NCBI GenBank assembly: GCA_024276395.1
Contig: JAJRXH010000055.1
Span: forward strand, 1-5,918
Direction of reading: 5' to 3'
DNA: 5,918 bases
DNA from: an archaeon
GTDB taxonomy: Archaea; Asgardarchaeota; Heimdallarchaeia; Hodarchaeales; S146-22
Part shown: piece after piece, positions 1 to 5,918 of the stretch
How positions within the stretch are numbered: the first letter of the stretch is position 1
How the letters are laid out: the number at the start of each line of letters is the position of its first letter
Made by a program: the position numbers and the translations under genes
The notes under the pieces: generated by a model
Database searches by the model: none
Told to the model about the DNA's origin: nothing
The model's input: only the letters and a program-made list of their open reading frames with translations

Positions 1-3000
1 CTGTACCAATTATGTTCTTGACGTTTGTTAGATTCAAAACTTCAACGGGAGTTCCTGCGTTCAGCCATGTATTTGTCCCTGGATCCCTCTCAAAAGACGT
101 GTAGAATCTTAATTCTCGATAGTCCGTCCTAAATCCAAGATTACTAACAAGGAAAATTTCATCCAACCCATCACCATTCACGTCACGGGCTTGCAATGCC
201 TCGAATTGTTCATCAACCGCGAAATCTTCCGTCACGTTCCAAACCATCGTTCCTCTCAAAACATCGTAAGCAACGAGTATTTCTCCATCTAAAGCCAGAA
301 TGGCGTCATCAAAGCCGTCATTGTTCACGTCTGTCGTGACAACGGATAAAGATTCTCTAGCGACTGGAGATGCCAAATCGGTAATGGTATCTAAAACACT
401 TCCATTGAAGGGGTTAATGATGTAGATGTTCGCCTGCGAGTCAACGATGAGAAGCTCCTCTTGTTCACTTCCATTGTTGCTAGCAAATGCTCCAGCGGCT
501 CCATTTATTAAACCAACTCCATTAAAGTCCACGTCATCAGAAAGGCTCCAGAGAGGTGTATTTGACCCTAATTCATGCGCAACTACATCATTCAAGCGGA
601 TGAACACGACAAGCCATCCCAGCGAGGTAGTGGTATCTCGTAGGAAGAAAATATCTCTCACGCTTGATCCGGTATTAGAATTTATCTGAGGTGCCATCTC
701 CATGAAGACTCCATCAATTAACGTCTGAGTAAGATTTAAGACTCCATAACTACCAAGTTCCGTCCCATAGGCAAGTAAGTCAATGATGCCGTCCTCATTC
801 ATATCTAAGAAAGACCAAGAGGTGATGATGCTTCCCACGGCAAGCTCCAGAATTTTGTTAGGATCCCCATCAATGAATAGAAGTAAAGAGGGATCCGTGC
901 TAGAGAGATTTAAAGCGAACACATCATCAAAGGCGTTACCATTCAAATTCACGGCAGCTAGTGTCTGAACTTTAGGAGATATCACACCATCCCAATTAAG
1001 TGTTGTCTCGTTCTTTGTCTTGATGAACTGTAATGTTGTGGGCCGTTGTTGTAAGGTTTGTGAATCCACTTCAAAGGCAAAGATGTTTCCTTTTTCACCT
1101 GAAATGATGATTTCTTCAAAACCATTTCCGTTTGCGTCATACATCTCGATATCCGTGAGCCCAATGCCAAAGTCACCGCTCTCCCACACTTGACGATATT
1201 GTTTAGTCACGTTTGTATTGTGGACGAGTTCCACGAGATACACACGGTTTTTAGATGTCAAAGCAATCTCTCTCAGGCCATCGCCATCACTATCACCCAC
1301 GGCAATGTTAGTTGCCTCGAAAAAGTCAAAATTGGTCCAAGAATCGTCAGGGTTCACACCAATGAAAATGTTTCGATATATACCATCTATTCGCGATGGA
1401 TACGCAGTTTTACGTTCATTAGGTGCCACATAGGCCGCTGCATAGTTATTGCTCACGTAATCCTTCGTTGAAGGTGACTCATCACTAGTTGAACCACTAC
1501 TTGGTGTTGCAAGATAGGATATCGTGGATAATCCTTGACTAGAAAGAACTTGCTCTACCGTGACGGGACCTAGAATTCCAATTTGAGTACCCAGCCCAGA
1601 ACCAATTGATTGCATTGAAGACGATGTTAGACCCTGACTAATCACGTTTAAGGTACGATACCCGACAGATGCTTGGGAATACGCAAGCGAAGATGACGGC
1701 ATGGTCCTAGAGGGACCGGCAGTAGATTGTCTATAGAAGGAATAATCGGCTTCTGGAGGAGTAATGGGTACTAATTTTATCATGACTTGTGAAGATTGAG
1801 CAAATTGAGCAGCTGAAGCCTTAAGACTTTCCTTGGCAACGGGGATTTTTTGAAGGAGGAAAGCATCGTAAGAAGCAATGAAAGAATACGTGAAGCCGCC
1901 ACGAGGCAACGCGGTAATGGTAGGACTGGTAATCAAAAAGTTACCGAAAACCACGGAAGGAAATATCCTCCAGACTGGAAGAGTTACACCCAACAACGGG
2001 AAGTATCGAAATTCCATGAATTCTGGAATGCTTGCTAAAGTATCTGGTTCACGCCACGTGATTCCACCATCTTTACTATAACTTACTCCCACTTCACCTT
2101 GAGCAACACGATCTTTTAGTTCCCACACCACCATGAGAGTTCCTTGTTCATCATAGAGCTGTGTCAGGTCTGGATAAGCATCTGTTGTTGGATCCACGCT
2201 GATTCGCACTGGACTCGTCCAATTGAAATTCAAATCTGCAGTGGTCACCCATATATCAAGGTCTCCCTTGGCTTCACCATATTTTTCGCCACTAAAAGCT
2301 AACACGAAAGTTCCGTTTCCAATTCCATGATCTTGATATAGAACATCAATAGATACCGCTCGGTGAGTCTTGTTAGTACCAGTTCCAATGAAAGGTACTG
2401 TATTGAGGATAGTACTGACAGGAGGAGATCCAGAAACACTACCAAAAGTATATCTGACGAGATAGACAGAACTGTTGAAGGTATTCATGTAACTAATACC
2501 AATACTTTTCCGCGTTAACGGATCACTTGGATCTTTCCAAACAGAAGGATGCATGTAATTCACTCCAGAAGCAACGGGATCGTATTTCACGGAGCCAATT
2601 ATCGTCCAAGGGCTAACGTTCCTGTTTGCATCATATGATTTCTTGGCAAGGATGATACCACTGTAAAATTGTGATGAAGCAGTATTATAGGCATAAATAG
2701 ACCAAGCAAGATATAACACACCATCAATCGCTTGATACAATGCTGGTTCTGATTCTAACACGATGAAAGTCTCAGTGCCAAAGACGGAAGCTGCCCGATA
2801 ATTTGCATCTGTAAACAACTGCCCTTGCTGGAGCCAATCCTTACCTTCATTACGAGAAACTGACCAATGGAGTTTACCATTCTTAACAAACACTTGAACC
2901 AGAGTTCCACTATAAAGCCAGCCAGAAAACTGTCCCAAAGTGGTATGCAAGGCGATGATCTCTGTAGCACGCGTGTTAATTCTGTCCTTGCTAAAGATGA

Positions 3001-5918
3001 CTCCATAGTCTTTCAAGAAGTTAAGGAGTAGTTCATTATCTTGAATGTTTGGTGGAAAAACAACCCCTGTTGACTCGTTGTTCATCGCATACAGTGGACT
3101 AATATAAGGATAGTTAGGGGATCCTGTAAGTTTCGCCTGTAAGGTCATTTTATAGGTAGGTGGATTAGTTTCGCCAGTTGCCTGCAAGTAATTAATTTCT
3201 TCTTCCGTGAGTTTTCTTACCTCGAGAACATCGACTCCACGCTTGTGTCCAATGATGATATCTGGATGTCCATCATAATCAGGATCGTCGATCTCAATGG
3301 AATAAATGGGGTTGTAATTCGTGATTTCTTTTGGTGCTGTCGTTTCGTGATAAAATGTACTTCCGACATTTCTCATGACATAAACGAACCCGTGCTCTTC
3401 ACCCCAAATTTTTCGAATTTCACCAACGATGATGATTTCCTGTTCGGGAGTGTCCTTGATGATGTTACCCACAGCAACATCATTAATGATGAGCTGTGAA
3501 CTGCCGTCATAAGTCAAATAATAATAAAGTAATCCGTTTTCTGGAAGGTAATAATGACCACCTGGTAATAATTGTCGTAAGCTGGAATCCATGAAGATTT
3601 CACGATAAACGTTATCACCATAGCTCTCAAAGATGAACAGGAAAGGACCGGCAGCAGCTAAGAATTCACCACGGCCGTTATAATTCATGTCACGAGATGT
3701 TTTAAGGGCAGTAAACTCTGTAATCCCTAATCTTGCAAATATGGTTCCCCAGATGGTTGCATCCAAGTCTGTCGTCCAAACAAGCTGGTAACGATCATCT
3801 CTTCCCGTGAACTCAAAGATGTAAATGGTCGTGCCAGCTGTGGCAATGATTTCATTCTTTCCATCACGATCGAGATCGGATCCAGCAGTTACGAGATTGA
3901 CGTGTTGCCATTCAAATCGAATGAAAGAAGCGGAAATTCCTAATAATTGCTGATTTGCATACGGCGATTGAGTAGTATTGATTCGCTGTGCAAGATCTGG
4001 TGACCGAAATGCGCGCTTATAGGTGTTATTTGTTAAATGTTCAAAAACGTAAATGTTATTATCGAAATCTCCAGCAATTACTTCTCTGCGTCCATCTCCA
4101 TCTAAGTCAGCAATGGCAATGGACTGCGTCCAATCTTTTAGTTCACCTTCCGTGTTCCAAGTCTCTAATATTCGATAACCAAAGTTCTTACGTTCAATGC
4201 CACTTGAATCAATTCCTTTCCTGATGTTCAGACCAATTCTTGAAATTTTTGGATTGACCCCAACAATGAAGGTTTCATGTGTCTCGAAGTCAGATTGAAA
4301 GATTGCAAGCCGATTGGAATGACTTTGATAAGCCATCATTCTTAGGGTTTGATTGAAAGATTCGCCATGTTCGATGCTAAACAAGGTAAAGTTATTGTAG
4401 GCCAGGTTCGTGTCTGCACGAAGATTGATGAGGTCTTGTCTTCTGAATTCCCAGACTGGAGATGTTGAGGTACCAATGTTTACCCAATAAGCAATTCCAG
4501 GTTTATCATAATAACTAAGGATGAGATCTAGGTCTCCATCTTGATCGAAATCAACTAATTGTGGATTTCTGAACAGGTTAGATGTCTTCGTGTTAATCCC
4601 CTTGAAATATTCTTGATCAAGTTCGAAAAGTAAACCATTGAAACGCAGCAAGTATAACTTGCCGTTAGCTATGACCAAGTCTTCATATCCATCACCATTA
4701 AGATCACCAAAGGCCATTGTTGGAAGAATCTGACTTTTTTGGAGAACTGTCTTGAGGTAACGAGTAACTTCAATCTCATCTAGATTACGCACAAAAGCAT
4801 AAGGTGCTGAAGCGCCAGTACTAACGTATAACGCGATCTTCGCGTTTGAAAGCTGATCTGGATTGGCAGGATCATAGAACTTCGCTTCAGCAGCTGGAGT
4901 ATAAGCGACAGCGGCGTAAAGCGGAAGACCGTACAATTTTGAGGCAGATTGTGTTGAAAACGCAATACTTAGAGATGTTGCACCAAGAGCATTAATGTTC
5001 GAGAAATATCGGTTAGTAAGAGCTGCCGAGTACTGGTAATCATCACCACGGAGAATGTACGCATTCCCAGCTGATGTAATCACTACATCTTTTTGGTTCA
5101 AGTATTCAGGAGCAATGGGATTGACATCGGATAATTGGTGAAGTTTTGCCCATGTTACCATATATGGAATGAACGTGGATCCAAAAGTACTAGTTAGATT
5201 CGTGACGAAATTATTACCCATTCCCAGAAATGTTGGTACAGTTGTTGCCTTCGTAACTGGAACCTGTACAATGTCCCACACGTTGCCACCAAGAGTATAT
5301 CTCTCATCTCCATAAGAGTCGAAAATCTTTGTTGTGGTGCCCTTGGCACTATCATAAGAGTAAATGAGAAGCTTTCCATCCACCGTGCCGACCACGATTT
5401 TGTTGGATTCACGCTGATTTGTCCACGATTGTCGAACGGTACCTACAATGGCCGAAGTTGCTATATCTAAGGGTCGATCAAGTAATCGAGTTTTGATGGC
5501 ATCAATCTTAAAGTATCCATTCGAATGAACAGTAATGTTAAGATATCGAGCCCCAGTCCATTGGCGGGCTGCAAGGGCTGCATCTACATCAATCATCAAC
5601 ATCGTGGTATTAGCTGCTAGCAGTCCCTCAGATGGTATCGGTTCCCATACTTCCCCATCTGGTGAAAGATATAGGCTAATTCGCGATGGTATGGGAGGCG
5701 TCGTGGGACTCAAGTACATGTACAAGTCATAACCTCGCTTGCTCTCAGGTGCTCCAGGCCGTCCATCACCAGTGAGTTCTTCATCTTTTCCAAAGTCAAG
5801 AATGGCCGATGCCGTTGTACCTGATGCTGATGCATCGAAGAGCGTATAATTACCATCCGGTGCTTGAGCCATTGACGTGTTATAAGGAAAAATAGTAGGT
5901 GAAAATCCTGGACTACCA
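1..5918 (-). CDS. Giant multi-domain FG-GAP/VCBS and BNR beta-propeller surface protein, partial at both ends
   Basis: One minus-strand frame is open across the whole window: 1,972 complete codons (5917 down to 2) without a stop, more than 210 kDa of visible protein. Neither start nor stop is present. Domains in order are a discoidin-like sandwich, a long FG-GAP-type propeller region, a sialidase-like Asp-box propeller, a Ser-rich linker and a second FG-GAP propeller. At least nine good calcium loops of the DxNGDGxxD type, each followed by a hydrophobic strand, set the frame beyond doubt. No cysteine was seen and about 23 N-X-S/T sequons are present, which suits a protein outside the cell. 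Such repeats are known from integrin alpha chains and prokaryotic adhesins, where they mediate binding. No enzyme active site or transmembrane segment was recognised. An adhesive or scaffolding surface role is inferred, and the exact function is unknown. No neighbouring gene is visible, so context gives no help. Confidence 0.95.
2..1393 (-). other. FG-GAP/VCBS beta-propeller, second copy, cut at the left edge
   Basis: Residues about 1509-1972. Eight or so blades are seen. Calcium loops are DSDGDGLRE (1268-1294), DANGNGFEE (1112-1138), the weaker NLNGNAFDD (923-949), DMNEDGIID (779-805), DVNNDGFDD (305-331) and DVNGDGLDE (158-184). Between the fourth and fifth loops lie two blades without a good loop: one around RDIFFLRDTTTSLGWLVVF, and one around GSEQEELLIVDSQANIYIINP. 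Strands follow the usual form, for example EIALTSKNRVYLVEL and DAILALDGEILVAYD. The 'GTMVWNV' and 'NTPLWSL' strands before the next loop resemble PQQ-like blades, a common mix in archaeal propeller proteins. The domain may be complete or nearly so at the left edge, but the sequence past 2 is missing. Binding role inferred, ligand unknown. Confidence 0.88.
158..1294 (-). repeat. Calcium-loop repeats of the second FG-GAP propeller (protein-level)
   Basis: Six loops of the D-x-D/N-x-D/N-G-x-x-D/E type at residues about 1542-1550, 1594-1602, 1657-1665, 1705-1713, 1863-1871 and 1912-1920. Spacing of about 48-63 residues holds for the first four and again for the last two, close to one blade each. 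The gap of about 158 residues in the middle equals roughly three blade lengths, which leaves room for the two blades lacking the loop. The third loop starts with Asn rather than Asp and has Ala for the Gly, so calcium binding there is doubtful. Confidence 0.85.
1442..1837 (-). other. Ser/Thr/Gln-rich low-complexity linker
   Basis: Residues about 1361-1492 join the BNR domain to the second FG-GAP propeller. The segment is rich in Ser, Thr, Gln, Gly, Ala and Pro, with runs such as PSSS, TSSS and ATPSSGSTSDESPST, and lacks the strand-turn rhythm of its neighbours. A less polar middle part (GTQIGILGPVTVEQVL) could be a small folded piece. Such linkers act as flexible stalks between surface domains and are often O-glycosylated; both points are inference here. 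Reading frame and codon use continue unchanged through it, so it is not a join between two genes. Confidence 0.7.
2054..2077 (-). other. Canonical Asp-box, SKDGGITW
   Basis: Residues 1281-1288 fit S/T-x-D-x-G-x-T-W exactly. The motif follows the strand GEVGVSY, so it sits in the turn between the third and fourth strands of a BNR blade. It is the strongest single evidence for the sialidase-like propeller. Confidence 0.85.
2834..2857 (-). other. Variant Asp-box, SRNEGKDW
   Basis: Residues 1021-1028 match the spacing of the Asp-box S-x-D-x-G-x-T-W, with Asn for the key Asp and Asp for Thr. The Gly and final Trp are kept. It lies between the strand GKLHWSVS and the next strand, as expected for the turn of a BNR blade. 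Confidence 0.65.
2987..3208 (-). other. Inter-domain linker
   Basis: Residues about 904-977, between the first FG-GAP propeller and the BNR domain. It begins with a short acidic, probably helical stretch (TEEEINYLQ), passes through a Thr/Pro-rich segment (GETNPPTY), and carries one sequon (NES). Its last part (NELLLNFLKDYGVIFSKD) may already pack against the BNR propeller. No known domain was recognised. Confidence 0.5.
3209..4709 (-). other. FG-GAP/VCBS beta-propeller, first copy
   Basis: Residues about 403-903. About seven to eight blades follow one pattern: an acidic calcium loop, a hydrophobic strand, then a Gly turn and an aromatic strand. Good loops are DLNGDGYED (4679-4705), DFDQDGDLD (4526-4552), DLDGDGRRE (4082-4108), DLDRDGKNE (3851-3877) and DPDYDGHPD (3260-3286). 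Degenerate ones are DMNYNGRGE (3665-3691) and the stretch around NIIKDTPEQE (about 3437-3466). Typical continuations are EVIAGDFDNNIYVFEH and EIIATAGTTIYIFEF. The fold is that of integrin alpha-chain and VCBS propellers, which bind calcium in the blade loops and present a ligand-binding face. Spacing between loops is irregular, from about 50 to 150 residues, so some blades have lost the loop or carry insertions. Ligand unknown. Confidence 0.88.
3260..4705 (-). repeat. Calcium-loop repeats of the first FG-GAP propeller (protein-level)
   Basis: Seven occurrences of the loop D-x-D/N-x-D/N-G-x-x-D/E or decayed forms of it, at residues about 405-413, 456-464, 604-612, 681-689, 743-751, about 817-827 and 878-886. 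The acidic residues at loop positions 1, 3, 5 and 9 are the usual calcium ligands of FG-GAP repeats. In DNA these appear as recurring 'atcaccatt'-like strings on the plus strand, the reverse complement of Asn-Gly-Asp codons. They are diverged at DNA level, so this is an old protein repeat rather than a recent tandem duplication. Confidence 0.85.
4710..5461 (-). other. Propeller-like region with few calcium loops
   Basis: Residues about 153-402. Blade-like strand patterns are visible: KIVVGTVDGKLLIYSYD, DVVITSAGNAYILRGD and KIALYVSTG each show a hydrophobic strand, a Gly/Asn turn and a second aromatic-rich strand, as in PQQ-like, WD-like or FG-GAP blades. Clear DxDxDG loops are absent here, unlike in the region that follows. 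A long Ala/Tyr-rich stretch (YAAVAYTPAAEAKFYD) may be a loop or an inserted hairpin. This part may supply the first blades of the propeller whose calcium-binding blades follow, or may be a separate domain. The boundary chosen at 4710 marks only where the first good calcium loop begins. Confidence 0.5.
5489..5854 (-). other. Discoidin / F5-8 type C-like beta-sandwich domain
   Basis: Residues about 22-143 of the visible protein. The stretch has the order expected of a discoidin-like carbohydrate- or lipid-binding sandwich. An early strand ends in AILDFGKD, and a loop follows with TGDGRPG. Then come paired strands YDLYMYLSP and ISLYLSPDGEVWEPI, a hydrophobic LMIDVD strand, and the closing pair ARYLNITV and NGYFKIDAI. 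The ending 'ARYxxI ... GYFxIDAI' is typical of F5/8C-like modules, in which the last strands show Arg-Tyr-Leu/Val and Ile-Asp-Ala-Ile. Two N-glycosylation sequons (NTT, NIT) lie inside it. In known proteins such modules often bind glycans at the surface. The assignment rests on pattern only; another jelly-roll carbohydrate-binding family is possible. The sequence before it (residues 1-21) is a Pro/Ser-containing lead-in whose origin lies outside the window. Confidence 0.55.

Larger units (their letters stand above)
1862..2986 (-). other. Sialidase-like BNR / Asp-box beta-propeller domain
   Basis: Residues about 978-1352. Five to six repeats alternate a strand such as DGVLYLAWSIYA, GTFVLAFSG or GTLMVVWEL with a second strand ending in a polar turn. 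Two of those turns are Asp-box motifs (S/T-x-D-x-G-x-T-W): the canonical SKDGGITW and a variant SRNEGKDW. The 'HPSVWKDPSDP ... IGISYM' segment and the 'DAYPDLTQLYDEQGTLMVVW' segment show the check-the-data strand order seen in BNR domains of the sialidase superfamily. Such domains include true sialidases, but also many non-catalytic binding or structural propellers. I saw no arginine triad or N-terminal FRIP motif, so hydrolase activity is not claimed. A glycan-binding role is possible. About five sequons fall here. Confidence 0.75.

Noticed and set aside
599..640. Hydrophobic run (LGWLVVFIRL) as a transmembrane segment
   Set aside because: It is only about ten residues long, flanked by charged residues and placed where a propeller strand is expected. 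No run of about 20 hydrophobic residues was found anywhere in the translation.
426..689. Short plus-strand open frames here and elsewhere, for example 783-968, 1190-1471, 1850-2081, 3245-3499, 3988-4224 and 5535-5732
   Set aside because: All lie antisense to the well-supported giant frame, are under 100 codons, overlap each other, and give no recognisable protein. They are shadows of the coding strand.
1958..1972. WRIFP, resembling the FRIP motif of sialidases
   Set aside because: FRIP lies at the N-terminal side of the sialidase fold, before the Asp-boxes. This match is near the C-terminal end of the BNR domain and differs in sequence, so it is taken as chance.
2755..3006. Short minus-strand frames in other phases (also 982-1176, 4780-4965, 5194-5412)
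   Set aside because: They are out of phase with the giant frame, which carries clear domain motifs across the same bases. No initiation site or known motif was seen.
158..4705. Recurring plus-strand strings such as 'atcaccatt' as a possible CRISPR or DNA repeat array
   Set aside because: They are reverse complements of the Asn-Gly-Asp codons in the calcium loops, with irregular spacing and diverged flanks. The repetition is at protein level.
5140..5160. An internal Met codon (MVTW) as a possible true gene start
   Set aside because: The same frame stays open upstream to the window edge and encodes a coherent discoidin-like domain there, so an internal start is not needed.

Overview
The window lies inside one very long protein-coding gene on the minus strand. 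Reading minus-strand codons whose lowest plus-strand base is 2, 5, 8 and so on, I translated all 1,972 complete codons from 5917 down to 2 and met no stop codon. The frame enters at the right edge and leaves at the left edge, so the start codon, any signal peptide, the C-terminal anchor and the stop are all outside. No RNA gene, promoter, terminator, mobile element or CRISPR array was seen, and no intergenic stretch exists. Residue numbers below count from the first complete codon at 5917; they are not true protein numbers.

The protein looks like a giant secreted or cell-surface protein built mostly of beta-propeller repeats. In order from its N-terminal side: a discoidin/F5-8C-like beta-sandwich (about residues 22-143); a long propeller region (about 153-903), whose second half carries regular FG-GAP/VCBS calcium loops of the DxNGDGxxD type; a linker; a sialidase-like BNR/Asp-box propeller (about 978-1352); a Ser-rich low-complexity linker (about 1361-1492); and a second FG-GAP/VCBS propeller (about 1509-1972) that runs off the left edge. 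I counted no cysteine and about 23 N-X-S/T sequons in the translation. Both fit an extracellular, possibly N-glycosylated protein.

The organism cannot be fixed from this window. Moderately AT-rich DNA, an unbroken reading frame of this size, the FG-GAP plus BNR modular design and the sequon density would suit an archaeon, and giant surface proteins of this kind are common in Asgard and related archaeal genomes. A bacterium with large adhesins is also possible. The likely role is binding or scaffolding at the cell surface, perhaps of glycans or other cells. This is inference from domain types: no catalytic site was recognised.
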